In this document: positions 8,525-16,934 of the stretch, piece by piece
How positions within the stretch are numbered: position 1 is the stretch's first letter
Layout of the letters: every line of letters begins with the position of its first letter
Source of the DNA: an uncultured Subdoligranulum sp.
GTDB taxonomy: Bacteria; Bacillota; Clostridia; Oscillospirales; Ruminococcaceae
Direction: 5' to 3'
Assembly (NCBI GenBank): GCA_904390925.1
Contig: CAJFMB010000010.1
Coordinates: 1 to 47,175, forward strand
DNA length: 47,175 nt
Position numbers and translations under genes: made by a program
The notes under the pieces: generated by a model
What the model saw: the letters and a program-made list of their open reading frames with translations, nothing else
Database searches by the model: none
What the model was told of the DNA's origin: nothing

Positions 8525-11116
8525 TTACAGGGATTCTTCGGTCCGGAAATCCTCGGCAGGCGGGTGTCTGGTCGCATGGAGCAGGGCCGGAAGCGCCGCC
8601 AGCAATGTCAGCAGCAGCATTCCCACGGCCGCGGCCACCATGGCCCCCCAGGGCAAAGAAAATGAAAAATAATACACCCGCATGACCCGGCGCCAGACCA
8701 GCCAGGACAATACCGCCGAAACCGGCAGTCCGATGACCAGCGCCTGGATGCCGTAAATTCCGCTTTCGAGAAACAGCATCTTGCGCAAGCCACCCGGCGT
8801 CAGGCCGTTGGCGCAGAGCATGGCGGTCTCCCGTCGGCGAAGCGCCATCCCGCTGGATACCGTGTTGGCAATGTTGGCGGCACAGATCAGAGAGATCATC
8901 GCCACAAAACCGTAAAGCACCACCCGCACCAGCATCAGCAGCGCTTTCACCAGCAGGTTTTCCGCCCGCTGATTGGTGACAAGCAGACTGGCCCCGGCAA
9001 TGGGGGTATCGGCATAGAGGGCGTTCAGCTCATCAGCCAGCGCCGCCGGATCATCGGTGACATAGCAGAGGTCAAAATACCGCGGGCAGTACTCGCCCCG
9101 TTCGGCGGCAAAGCGGGCAAACACCGCATCGGCGGCACTGCGACTGGTGGCCAGCGTCAGCACATAGGGGCTGCGGTTGGTCTGCACCAGTTCCTCCGGC
9201 GGGTCATCCGCCACCGCCGCCACCTGCAGGGTGACCGGCAGGGTGTTGAAGTCCCAGTCCATCCGGTCGCCGGGGGCAAGCTCCATCTGGTGTTCCACCT
9301 CGATCATACCGCCGTCGGCACCGGGCATATAACACCGGTTGATGACCACACAGTCAATGGTGCTGCCGTCGGCTGTCGCATCCTGCCCCGCCAGCCCGGC
9401 ATACATCTCGTCCGGCAGAACCAGCAGGTAGGGCTGCATGGCCAGGGTGTCACTGTCCTGCCCTGCTTCCACCCAGTAGTTGGCGGCGTCGTAGAGATCC
9501 GGAACCCGCTGGGCTGTGGCGTCCCAGCCAAGGCGCAGCGTCTGTTCCCCGATGCGGTCGGCAGGCAGAAGCATTCTGCCCCACTGGACATGTTCCCGCA
9601 GCTGTACCGCGTCGGCGTTGCGGGGATGCAGCAGTCCGTCCCAGATGGGCAGGGCGGCGGCATCCCGGGTGGTGTCATAGTTGGAGAGAGTCGCGGTCAC
9701 GTCATAGTCGGACGCCTGGTGCCCCATACCGTAGGAGCGTTCCAGGTAACCGGCAAAGGAGGAGGCGGTCACCAGCAGCACCACGCTCAAGGTCAGGGAA
9801 AGCAGCGTTGCCCGGTACCGGTGAACGCTGCGGCGGGCATTTTTGCGGGCCAGCATTCCTTCCGGGCCAAACACCAGACCGAACAGGCGGCCGCCCCGCA
9901 GTGCCCGGGCATTCAGGCGGATCTCCTTGGTGCCGCGGATGGCGTCGATGGGGGTGGTCCTGCCTGCCCGCTCGGCGGGAATCCAGGCGGAGGCCAGCAG
10001 CACCGCCGCGCTGAAGGCCCCGCTGAGAATCAGCCAGAAAGGTTGTATTTTCAGCGAAAGGTCCAGCGACATATCGCCGAACAGGCGCTCCGCCACCACA
10101 TCGAAGGCGGGCTGCAGCGTCAGGAAGGTAACAGCCAGTCCTCCGCAGGCCAGAACCAGCCCTGCGGGAATGCCGATCAGGCCGGCGGCCAGGGCCTCGT
10201 AGAAAATAACGCCGGATTTCTGGGCCGGGGTGGCGCCGGCACTGGCCAGCAGTCCCAGCGTCCGGCGGCGTTCCGCCAGGCTCAGGGAAAAGGCGTTGGA
10301 CACCATCAGCGCTGCGCCCACCCCGATGAGGACCAGCAGGAAAATGCGCAGTCCGCCGATCAGGCTCACCAGCTGGTCGCGGCTGCGGTGCGGCACGGAA
10401 ATGCCGGACCAGGCCAGCAGCGAATCATTGTAGCTGCCGTAAAAGATGTCATCCTCCGCTGTGAAGCGGCTGTCCAGCTGCTCCACCGCGTCAAAGAAGT
10501 TGCCGTCCGGCTGTGCCTCCCCGCCCCAGAAGGTGACGGTTTCCCCTCCTGCCGGGTCCTGCTGCGGTGTTTCCAGAAAGACCAGCACCACATAGGTCGT
10601 ATCGCTTAAATAAATCTGACGGGAAACGCTGCAATAGTCATAGACGCCGGTGACGGTCAGTGTCCTGTCCGGCAATGTCAGGGAACTGCCGGGAGACAGC
10701 TGATTGGCGGAGGCCATGTCGGTGGGGATCAGTGCCTCGTCCGGGGTCTCGGGCAGTCTGCCGTCGGTCAGGTGGGTGTTCATCATCTGCCAGGCGTCGC
10801 CGCCCATGCCGATGCAGCCCATGGAGTCGGTCAGCCCAGGGTCGCTGCCCCAGGGCAATTGCTGGGCGAACCCCTTGCTTTCAAACGGTTCGGTCTCCAT
10901 CAGCTGGCCGATGGTCTGTGCCCGGCCGCAGGCCTGCCAGATATAGTCGCCGGTCTGGGCCGCCACACCCCGGCGCATGGCGTCCATCACCGAGTCGCTG
11001 CCCAGCAGAACCGCTGCGATCATAGCCGCCGAGAGCATTACCCCGATGACCGTCACCACAAACCGGCTTTTGCTGCCGCGGATCTGGGCCACCGTCAGTC
11101 TGCGCAGTACGCTCAT
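8525..11116 (-). CDS. ABC transporter permease with two FtsX domains
   Basis: An 863-residue membrane protein with duplicated FtsX architecture. TM1 is at about residues 19-39, followed by a large extracytoplasmic domain (about 45-245), three helices (about 252-380), a second leading helix (about 437-457), a second extracytoplasmic domain (about 460-725) and three C-terminal helices. Cytoplasmic motifs RRRTLGLLASAGAT and RRRETAMLCANGLT occur at equivalent points of the two halves, which supports the duplication. MacB/LolE-like transporters of this form act as mechanotransmitters or export peptides, lipids or drugs rather than importing nutrients. The ATG overlaps the ATPase stop (ATGA). Placement after a two-component system suggests a role in envelope stress or antimicrobial resistance; substrate unknown. 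Confidence 0.88.
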   Translation of the reverse strand: MSVLRRLTVAQIRGSKSRFVVTVIGVMLSAAMIAAVLLGSDSVMDAMRRGVAAQTGDYIWQACGRAQTIGQLMETEPFESKGFAQQLPWGSDPGLTDSMGCIGMGGDAWQMMNTHLTDGRLPETPDEALIPTDMASANQLSPGSSLTLPDRTLTVTGVYDYCSVSRQIYLSDTTYVVLVFLETPQQDPAGGETVTFWGGEAQPDGNFFDAVEQLDSRFTAEDDIFYGSYNDSLLAWSGISVPHRSRDQLVSLIGGLRIFLLVLIGVGAALMVSNAFSLSLAERRRTLGLLASAGATPAQKSGVIFYEALAAGLIGIPAGLVLACGGLAVTFLTLQPAFDVVAERLFGDMSLDLSLKIQPFWLILSGAFSAAVLLASAWIPAERAGRTTPIDAIRGTKEIRLNARALRGGRLFGLVFGPEGMLARKNARRSVHRYRATLLSLTLSVVLLVTASSFAGYLERSYGMGHQASDYDVTATLSNYDTTRDAAALPIWDGLLHPRNADAVQLREHVQWGRMLLPADRIGEQTLRLGWDATAQRVPDLYDAANYWVEAGQDSDTLAMQPYLLVLPDEMYAGLAGQDATADGSTIDCVVINRCYMPGADGGMIEVEHQMELAPGDRMDWDFNTLPVTLQVAAVADDPPEELVQTNRSPYVLTLATSRSAADAVFARFAAERGEYCPRYFDLCYVTDDPAALADELNALYADTPIAGASLLVTNQRAENLLVKALLMLVRVVLYGFVAMISLICAANIANTVSSGMALRRRETAMLCANGLTPGGLRKMLFLESGIYGIQALVIGLPVSAVLSWLVWRRVMRVYYFSFSLPWGAMVAAAVGMLLLTLLAALPALLHATRHPPAEDFRTEESL

Positions 11117-11817
11117 GAGCCGATCACCTCATCTTTCACGATGCGGCCGTCCTCAATGCCGATCAGGCGATGGGCCTGCAGGGCAATCTCCGGGTCGTGG
11201 GTGATGAGGATCAGCGTCTGGGCATATTTGCGGTGGAACGTCTTGAGCAGCTCCACAATGGCAGCGCTGTTTTTCCGGTCCAGGTTGCCGGTAGGTTCGT
11301 CCGCCAGTACCAGCGCCGGGCGGGTCAGCAGGGCCCGGCCGATGGAAACCCGCTGCTGCTGTCCGCCGGAAAGCTGCCCGGGCAGTGCGTTCAGGCGGGT
11401 GTCGATGCCCAGTTCCCCGGCCAGTGCCCGGACCTGGGCCGGGTCGGGGCGGCGGTGGTCCAGCAGCATGGGCAGGGTCAGGTTTTCCGCCACGGTCAGG
11501 ACCGGGATCAGATTGTAAAACTGATACACCAGCCCGATCTGACGGCGGCGGAACACTGCCAGATGGGTTTCGTCCAGGGTGGAAAGTTCCACCCCATCCA
11601 CCCAAACCTGGCCGGATGTGGGTTTGTCCACCCCGCCCAGAATATGCAGCAGGGTGGATTTTCCGCTGCCGGACGGGCCGACGATGGAGACAAATTCTCC
11701 CCGTCTGACGGTGAGGTTCACATGATCCAGTGCCGTGACCCGATTGTCCCCGGCACCATACACCTTGCACAGGTCCTTGACCTGCAAGATGGGGCGTTCG
11801 CTGGCAGATGCAGACAT
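11113..11817 (-). CDS. ABC transporter ATP-binding protein (MacB/LolD/BceA type)
   Basis: A 234-residue ATPase partner of the FtsX permease. It shows Walker A GPSGSGKST (about residues 47-55), the Q-loop region VYQFYNLIPVLTVAENL, signature LSGGQQQR, Walker B LVLADEPTGNLD, and the H-loop LITHD. The Y-Q-F-x-N-L-I-P form is typical of this subfamily. The ATG at 11817 has AAAGGAGG about 10 bases upstream; a longer frame to 11883 runs across the internal promoter and was rejected. It is separated from the sensor kinase by 115 bases that carry direct repeats and a -10 box, so it probably has its own regulated promoter. Confidence 0.9.
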   Translation of the reverse strand: MSASASERPILQVKDLCKVYGAGDNRVTALDHVNLTVRRGEFVSIVGPSGSGKSTLLHILGGVDKPTSGQVWVDGVELSTLDETHLAVFRRRQIGLVYQFYNLIPVLTVAENLTLPMLLDHRRPDPAQVRALAGELGIDTRLNALPGQLSGGQQQRVSIGRALLTRPALVLADEPTGNLDRKNSAAIVELLKTFHRKYAQTLILITHDPEIALQAHRLIGIEDGRIVKDEVIGS

Positions 11818-11868
11818 CGCTTCACATCCTCCTTTGGCATTTACAGACAGTGTTTCTCTTACAGCTTC

Positions 11869-11912
11869 ATTGTATCCTGCCAAAGTGACGGGTCGGTGAC
11901 TGCCCCGGTGAC
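11869..11912 (-). promoter_or_regulatory. Putative regulated promoter of the ABC pair with response-regulator repeats
   Basis: On the minus strand three GTCAC copies (11912-11908, 11900-11896, 11889-11885) are spaced 11-12 bases apart, one helical turn, and stop 10 bases upstream of a TACAAT -10 box (11874-11869). No good -35 hexamer is present. Tandem direct repeats at this position are what OmpR/PhoB-family activators bind. GGTGACA-GTTT-TGTCACC also makes an inverted repeat at 11907-11924. The regulator encoded two genes upstream is the natural candidate. Confidence 0.55.
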
Positions 11913-11932
11913 AGTTTTGTCACCAAACCGGT

Positions 11933-12931
11933 TCAGACATTGGTCCGGTTCAGTTCCACCACAAAGCGGGCGCCGCCGGGGATATTTTCGGCGGTAAGAT
12001 TTCCGTCCTGGGCGCGCAGAATCCCCTGCGCCAATGCCAGCCCGATGCCCACGCTGTCCGGCCCTGCGTTGCGGCCGCGGTAGAACCGCTCAAACAGATG
12101 CGGCAGATCCTCCGGGTCGATGCCGCCCCCGGTGTCGCTGATGCGGATACGGCAGCACAGCGGGTCGTCGGTGACCTGAATGGTCAGGAAACCGCCGTTT
12201 GGCATCTGCTCCACACAGTTTTTGACCACATTCTGCACCGCCTGGACCGTCCAGCTTTCGTCCCCCTGCCAGACGATCCCCGCCGGGCAGTCGCACTGGC
12301 ACTGCACATTCTGCAGTTCCATCTGAATCTGCAAAGGGTCCAGCGCCCGGCGCAGCAGCTGCTCCACCGGGACCGTTTCCTTCCGGAACGCCACAGCGCC
12401 GGCGTCCAGCCGGGACAGTTTCAGCAGCGCCCCCACCAGCCACTGGATGCGCCCCAGCTGGCGGGAAAGCCGGTCGGTGAATTCGCGGCGGCGCTGTTCC
12501 GGCAATGAGGCATCCGCCAGCAGGTCGGTCATGACCAGCGCACTGGTCAAGGGTGTTTTCAGCTGATGGCTGATGTCCCCCAGTGCGTCGGCCAGGAACC
12601 GCTTGTCCGCCTGCAGCTGGTCGGCCTGCTGCTGCAATGCGACGGTGATTTTGTACAGATCATTTTTGAGAAGGCTCAGCTCCCCCTCGGTATTGTCCCG
12701 GATATCCAGCACCCGCCCGCCGCCATAGACCCGGGCCAGGTACGCGGTAAGAATGCTGATCTGCCGGTAGCGCCAGGCGGTAAAGACGCCATACCCGGCG
12801 CAGAGAAAGCCCCACAGGGCCAGCGCCAGCACCCCGGCCGCCGGGGCAATGGCAAAGCCGGCCAAAACCACCGCAAACCCCATTGCCAAACAAAAAACTG
12901 CCAGACATCTGATTTCCCGATTGCGCAGCAT
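11933..12931 (-). CDS. Sensor histidine kinase, intramembrane-sensing type
   Basis: A 332-residue membrane histidine kinase. Two helices at about residues 9-29 and 32-52 are joined by only a few residues, so there is almost no extracellular sensor domain. This is the layout of intramembrane-sensing kinases such as BceS, which read the state of a partner ABC transporter. H122 in the H-box ISHQLKTPL is the predicted phosphorylated histidine. The ATPase domain follows, with NVVKNCVEQMP (N-box), DTGGGI and GIGLAL motifs. The ATG at 12931 is 4 bases after the response-regulator stop and has GGAGG 9 bases upstream. It sits directly upstream of an ABC ATPase and permease, which supports a Bce/Vnc-like detoxification or stress module. 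Confidence 0.88.
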   Translation of the reverse strand: MLRNREIRCLAVFCLAMGFAVVLAGFAIAPAAGVLALALWGFLCAGYGVFTAWRYRQISILTAYLARVYGGGRVLDIRDNTEGELSLLKNDLYKITVALQQQADQLQADKRFLADALGDISHQLKTPLTSALVMTDLLADASLPEQRRREFTDRLSRQLGRIQWLVGALLKLSRLDAGAVAFRKETVPVEQLLRRALDPLQIQMELQNVQCQCDCPAGIVWQGDESWTVQAVQNVVKNCVEQMPNGGFLTIQVTDDPLCCRIRISDTGGGIDPEDLPHLFERFYRGRNAGPDSVGIGLALAQGILRAQDGNLTAENIPGGARFVVELNRTNV

Positions 12932-12935
12932 CCGC

Positions 12936-13607
12936 TCACACCTCCAGCCGGTAACCCAATCCCCGCACCGTGGCAATCAGCGCCGGTCCGCCGGGTGTTT
13001 CCAGCCGGGCGCGCAGCCGCTTGATGTAAACGGTCAGGGTGTTGTCGTTGACAAAATTGCCGCCCTCGTCAAACACTTCGGACAGCAGCTGGCTGCGGGT
13101 CAGCACCTGCCCCGGATGGGCCAAAAACACCAGCAGCAGCCGGTATTCCAGCGCTGACAGCGGCACCAGCTGATTGTCCCGGGTCACCTCCGCCTTTTTG
13201 GTGTCCACCCGCACGCCGCCGGGCAGCAGCGTCACCGCAGTCCCGGCACGCCGCCGGAGCACCGCCCGAATCCGGCTTTGCAGTTCCCGGATGCGGAAAG
13301 GCTTGGTCACATAGTCGTCGGCCCCCATGTCCAGCCCCAGGACAGTGTTGCCCTCGTCATCCCGGGCGGTGAGGAAGATCACCGCCGCATCGCCTTTGTC
13401 GCGGGCGAACCGGCAGACCTCAAAACCGCTGCCGTCGGGCAGGCCCAGGTCGATCAGCAGCAGGTCAAACCGCTGGGGTGTCTGCAGGGCGGCCTTGGCG
13501 TCGGCCACCGTGGCGGCAGTGGTCAGGGCATAGCCCTCCTGTTCCAGGGCATAGCGCAGTCCCTGGGTGATGGTATCGTCATCCTCGACCAGCAGAATTC
13601 GCGTCAT
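12936..13607 (-). CDS. OmpR/PhoB-family response regulator
   Basis: A 223-residue DNA-binding regulator. The receiver domain has the acidic pair at D10/D11, phospho-acceptor D53 in LLIDLGLPDG, and conserved K102 in TKPF. The C-terminal winged helix (about residues 125-223) ends in RLRARLE...VRGLGYRLEV, standard for this family. The ATG at 13607 has GGAGG 9 bases upstream; the 17-codon longer frame to 13658 overlaps the -10 region and was rejected. It is phosphorylated by the kinase encoded 4 bases downstream, and its likely targets include the GTCAC repeats before the ABC pair. Confidence 0.93.
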   Translation of the reverse strand: MTRILLVEDDDTITQGLRYALEQEGYALTTAATVADAKAALQTPQRFDLLLIDLGLPDGSGFEVCRFARDKGDAAVIFLTARDDEGNTVLGLDMGADDYVTKPFRIRELQSRIRAVLRRRAGTAVTLLPGGVRVDTKKAEVTRDNQLVPLSALEYRLLLVFLAHPGQVLTRSQLLSEVFDEGGNFVNDNTLTVYIKRLRARLETPGGPALIATVRGLGYRLEV

Positions 13608-13649
13608 GGCGGGGTTCCTCCTTCCGGGTGGGCAAACGGATTTGATTTC

Positions 13650-13678
13650 AGCATACACGATTTTTCAGGGAAATGCAA
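13650..13678 (-). promoter_or_regulatory. Promoter of the two-component/ABC operon
   Basis: Minus strand TTGCAT (13678-13673), 17-base spacer, TATGCT (13655-13650). The start site would be near 13643, about 36 bases before the response-regulator ATG. The -35 box abuts the terminator of the GH43 gene. Confidence 0.65.
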
Positions 13679-13711
13679 AAGGTTCCGCCCCATCAGTCAG
13701 GAAGCGGAACC
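13677..13711 (-). terminator. Intrinsic terminator after the GH43 gene
   Basis: GGTTCCGC and GCGGAACC pair as an 8-bp stem, followed on the minus strand by TTTTG. It lies 36 bases after the GH43 stop codon. Confidence 0.75.
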
Positions 13712-13747
13712 GGTCCTATTATTATATATAATGTAGCAATGCAGCTG

Positions 13748-15190
13748 TCACGCCAGGGTAAAAGCGTAAAAATCCATGGTGCCGGTGCCCTCATACCGGA
13801 AAAACAGCGGTAGGGTCCCGGCCGGCAGGGTCAGCGGCGCGGTGAACTGCCGGGGCTGGCCGTCCAGCCTGACCGGGACCTCCGCCGCCAGCTGTGTCAT
13901 GGCCTGGTCGCAGAACACCTGCACGGTGCCCTCCCCCCTGCCGCCGGCTTCCAGGGTGATCTCGCCGGAACCGTCAAAGGCAAAATATTTGAATCCGGCC
14001 GTGGCGCCGCTGCGCATGTTGGCGATGTACTGATCCCCGTCCCCGTTGCGGTCCCTGCCGGTCTGGGTGAAGTAGGGGTGCTCCCGGAAGGTACGGCGGG
14101 GATGGGGCCCGTCATACCGGCCGGTCCCCTGCCCGCTCCACAGATTGCAGGCGATACGTGCCTCGTACCGGCCATGTCCCGACAGCGGGCCGGCATTCAG
14201 CCCGCAGGAGGTGACCTCCGCCTGGAGAAAGTGCCCGTCATCGGTGCGGACCAGCTTTTCGGCACAGGCCTGGCGGGAATAGCCGTGGCGGTTGGTGTGG
14301 CGGTGGTAAAAAATGTACCACTGACCGTTCAGGCAGAGCATGCCGCCGTGGGTATTGCCCAGATAGTTGGCGGCGTGGCTCTCGTCGGTATTGCCCATGT
14401 ACAGATCCCCCAGATCCACCAGCGTCCCGCCGAAACGGAATCCACCGTCCGGGCGGTCGGACACCGCATAGCAGAGCTCGTGGTTATTTTTGGAAGAATA
14501 GACAAACAGATACCGGTCACCGTCCTTGCGGATGGAGCTGGCCTCGAAAAATTCATGGCCCGGGAAGGAGCCGGGGCCGGTTTTGGGGAAGATCACCTTG
14601 GGTTCGGTGCGGATGGTTTTCATGTCGGGTTCCAGTTCCACCACCACACCGCCGTCGTTTTTCAGCGCATGGAAGCCGCTGGCCACCGCCGGGCAAGGGG
14701 TATAAAATCCCGAATAGAGATACACCCGGCCGTCGTCATCCACCAACACGCCGGGGTCAAAGGGAAACTGGTCCCCCTTGCGCCGTCCCCAGATGGTGCC
14801 GTCGGGATAGCTGACCCAGCCGTAGAACTGATACTGCCCGGCCGGGGTATCACAGACCGCCACACCGATCATGCCGTAAAAATCAAAGGCATAGTACAGG
14901 TAATACCGCCCATCTGTGCCCCGGACCACATCCGGCGCAAACAGCAGCCGGAGGCCCAACGGATTTTTCGGGTCCTGATTTTTGCGGAAAATCACGCCCT
15001 CGCAGCGCCAGTCGGTCAGATTATTCACCGGTGCCGACCAGCAGACATAATCGTTCATACAGAAGATCGGCGCATTGAACCGGTCATGGGAGCCATAGAT
15101 ATAGACCCGGTCCCCGAATATCCGGGGTTCGGCGTCCGGAATATACTCCCAGGACGGAAGATAAGGATTGAATGCCTGCCGCTTTTCCAT
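13748..15190 (-). CDS. GH43-family glycosidase with C-terminal carbohydrate-binding-like domain
   Basis: A 480-residue enzyme with no signal peptide, so cytoplasmic. The N-terminal five-bladed beta-propeller of glycoside hydrolase family 43 has all three expected acidic residues: D19 (general base, PDAEPR), D146 (FDPGVLVDDDG) and E216 (HEFFEASSI, proton donor). Family members are beta-xylosidases or alpha-L-arabinofuranosidases acting on xylan or arabinan oligosaccharides. The C-terminal 130 residues look like a beta-sandwich carbohydrate-binding domain (CBM6-like: RDRNGDGDQYIANM, aromatic-rich strands). The ATG at 15190 follows AAAGGGA. It has its own promoter and terminator, so it is monocistronic. 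Exact sugar specificity cannot be read. Confidence 0.85.
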   Translation of the reverse strand: MEKRQAFNPYLPSWEYIPDAEPRIFGDRVYIYGSHDRFNAPIFCMNDYVCWSAPVNNLTDWRCEGVIFRKNQDPKNPLGLRLLFAPDVVRGTDGRYYLYYAFDFYGMIGVAVCDTPAGQYQFYGWVSYPDGTIWGRRKGDQFPFDPGVLVDDDGRVYLYSGFYTPCPAVASGFHALKNDGGVVVELEPDMKTIRTEPKVIFPKTGPGSFPGHEFFEASSIRKDGDRYLFVYSSKNNHELCYAVSDRPDGGFRFGGTLVDLGDLYMGNTDESHAANYLGNTHGGMLCLNGQWYIFYHRHTNRHGYSRQACAEKLVRTDDGHFLQAEVTSCGLNAGPLSGHGRYEARIACNLWSGQGTGRYDGPHPRRTFREHPYFTQTGRDRNGDGDQYIANMRSGATAGFKYFAFDGSGEITLEAGGRGEGTVQVFCDQAMTQLAAEVPVRLDGQPRQFTAPLTLPAGTLPLFFRYEGTGTMDFYAFTLA

Positions 15191-15241
15191 ACCGTTTTCC
15201 CTTTCCGAAGGCGGGATTTCCGCCGGATTCCTCTATACGGT

Positions 15242-15270
15242 ATCCTAGCACATCCAGGAATGTTTGGCAA
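15242..15270 (-). promoter_or_regulatory. Promoter of the GH43 gene
   Basis: Minus strand TTGCCA (15270-15265), 17-base spacer ending TGC, then TAGGAT (15247-15242). The start site near 15235 lies about 45 bases before the ATG. Confidence 0.6.
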
Positions 15271-15288
15271 ATGGCAGGGGTGAAACCT

Positions 15289-15328
15289 CAGACGGCCCGC
15301 ACAGGTGCAATGCTGTGCGGGCCGTCTG
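15289..15328 (-). terminator. Long perfect hairpin terminator after pxpA
   Basis: CAGACGGCCCGCACAG and its exact complement CTGTGCGGGCCGTCTG form a perfect 16-bp stem with an 8-base loop. It lies 35 bases after the pxpA stop and ends the 12-gene D-glutamate/5-oxoproline operon. There is no clear T-run on either strand, so it may work as a 3' protective stem as well. Confidence 0.7.
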
Positions 15329-15362
15329 CTCTATCTGTGAGGTGAAGTGAATGGCTGGATGC

Positions 15363-16118
15363 TCAGAAGTGGCGGACTTCCACCCCTGCGGCGGGCAGGG
15401 CTGCCTGAAGGTTCTTGACAAAGGCCAGCGCCTTGGGGCCGTCCCCGTGGACACAGACCGAATCCGCCTGCAGCTGGATAACGCTGCCGTCGTTGGCAAC
15501 GACGGTGCCTTCCCTGGCCATGCGCAGAACCCGGGCAATGGCCTGATCCTCGTCCTCGATCATGGCGCCGGGCTGCCCCCGGGGCACCAGGGTGCCGTCA
15601 GGCTGGTAGCCCCGGTCAGCAAAGACCTCGCTGGCCACCGGCAGGCCGATGGCATTGGCGGCGGCAACCATCTCGCTGCCGGCAAGGGCCAGCAGAATGG
15701 CGCCGGGGGCCGACTGCTGGACCGCCTGGCAGATGGCATCGGCCAGTGCCCGGTCCTTGGCAGCCATGTTATACAGTGCCCCATGGGGTTTGACATGGTG
15801 GAGCGGAACCCCCGCTGCCTGGCAGAAGGCATACAGCGCCCCCACCTGGTAGGCCACATAATCGGCGGCCTGCCGGGGTGTGATGGCCATTTTGCGGCGA
15901 CCGAAGCCCACCAGGTCAGGCAGGCCGGGATGGGCACCCACCTGCACGCCGTACTGTTTGCAGAGTTCCACGCTGCGGCGCATGATGGATGGGTCCCCGG
16001 CATGGAACCCGCAGGCAATGTTGGTGGAAGTGATGCAGGGCAGAATCTGTTCGTCGCAGCCGATGGTGTAGGCGCCGAAGCTTTCGCCCAGATCGCAGTT
16101 GAGATCAATGGATGGCAT
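15363..16118 (-). CDS. pxpA: 5-oxoprolinase subunit A (LamB/YcsF family)
   Basis: A 251-residue cytoplasmic protein of the LamB/YcsF family, now known as PxpA. With PxpB and PxpC it forms the prokaryotic ATP-dependent 5-oxoprolinase that opens 5-oxo-L-proline to L-glutamate. Family motifs are DLNCDLGESFGAY at the N-terminus, NIACGFHAGDP, VGAHPGLPDL and HHVKPHGALYN. The ATG at 16118 has AAAGGAGG upstream and lies 12 bases after the DUF1445 gene. It is the last gene of the operon; all three 5-oxoprolinase subunits are present, with a DUF1445 gene inserted between pxpC and pxpA. Confidence 0.93.
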   Translation of the reverse strand: MPSIDLNCDLGESFGAYTIGCDEQILPCITSTNIACGFHAGDPSIMRRSVELCKQYGVQVGAHPGLPDLVGFGRRKMAITPRQAADYVAYQVGALYAFCQAAGVPLHHVKPHGALYNMAAKDRALADAICQAVQQSAPGAILLALAGSEMVAAANAIGLPVASEVFADRGYQPDGTLVPRGQPGAMIEDEDQAIARVLRMAREGTVVANDGSVIQLQADSVCVHGDGPKALAFVKNLQAALPAAGVEVRHF

Positions 16119-16130
16119 GGTTTGCCTCCT

Positions 16131-16934
16131 TTACAGTTTGAGAGCCACGTTTTTCACGTCGGTGATCATCATGTGGCCCGGTGCATGGGTGATGCAGAAG
16201 GACGGCCGGGACGCCATGACCGCCGCCTGGGGGGTGACGCCGCAGGGCCAGAAGACCGGGACTTCCCACTCCCGGATAGTGACCGGGTCGCCGTAATCGG
16301 GATGGGCAAGGTCATGGATGCCGATGGCCTCGGGGAAGCCGATCTGAATCGGCATGCCGTGGACCCGGGGCATCTCGGCCGTCACTGCAACAGCAGCGGG
16401 CACCAGCCGGTGCGGGATGGGCCGCATGCTGACCACCATGTTGCCGTGGAAGATGCCGGCCGGCGCACAGGGAATGTTGGTGTTGTACATGGGCACGTTG
16501 ACGCCTTCCTCAATCTGCCGCACCGGGATGCCGGCCTCCAGCAGTGCACTTTCAAAGGAGAAACTGCACCCGATCAGAAAGCTGACCAGATCTCCCCTTG
16601 TCTCAAAATACTCACTCACATCGGTGGGTTCGGCGACCAGCTCGCCGTGGTCATAGACCCGGTAGCGGGGAATGTCGGTGGCAATGTCACTGCCGGGGGC
16701 GAACTGGGCAAAGGTCCGTTCGCCGGCGTCCGCCACCTCCAGCAGCGGGCAGGCCTTGGGGTTGCGCTGGCAGAACAGCAGAAAGTCCCAGGCAAACGCT
16801 TTGGGAAGCACCACCAGATTGCCCTGGGCATATCCGGCACAGAAACCGGTGGTGGGGCCGGTGATCTCGCCCCGGCGGATGGCAGCGCGGGCTGCGGCGG
16901 GGGCAAGCACCGAAGGATCAAACGAGGTATTCAC
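16131..16934 (-). CDS. DUF1445 protein, D-glutamate cyclase / hydro-lyase family (YcsI-like)
   Basis: A 267-residue protein of the DUF1445/UPF0317 family, often labelled putative hydro-lyase; B. subtilis YcsI is a member. This family forms the N-terminal part of mammalian mitochondrial D-glutamate cyclase (DGLUCY), which converts D-glutamate to 5-oxo-D-proline. Recognisable segments are the ARAAIRRGEITGPTTGFC start, GCSFSFE, NIPCAP-GIFHGNMVVSMRP, and the closing FWPCGVTPQAAVM...ITHAPGHM. The ATG overlaps the pxpC stop (ATGA) and pxpA follows after 12 bases. The C-terminal DGLUCY-like half is encoded separately at 18797-19867 in the same operon. Activity on D-glutamate is inferred from homology and context only. 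Confidence 0.9.
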   Translation of the reverse strand: MNTSFDPSVLAPAAARAAIRRGEITGPTTGFCAGYAQGNLVVLPKAFAWDFLLFCQRNPKACPLLEVADAGERTFAQFAPGSDIATDIPRYRVYDHGELVAEPTDVSEYFETRGDLVSFLIGCSFSFESALLEAGIPVRQIEEGVNVPMYNTNIPCAPAGIFHGNMVVSMRPIPHRLVPAAVAVTAEMPRVHGMPIQIGFPEAIGIHDLAHPDYGDPVTIREWEVPVFWPCGVTPQAAVMASRPSFCITHAPGHMMITDVKNVALKL

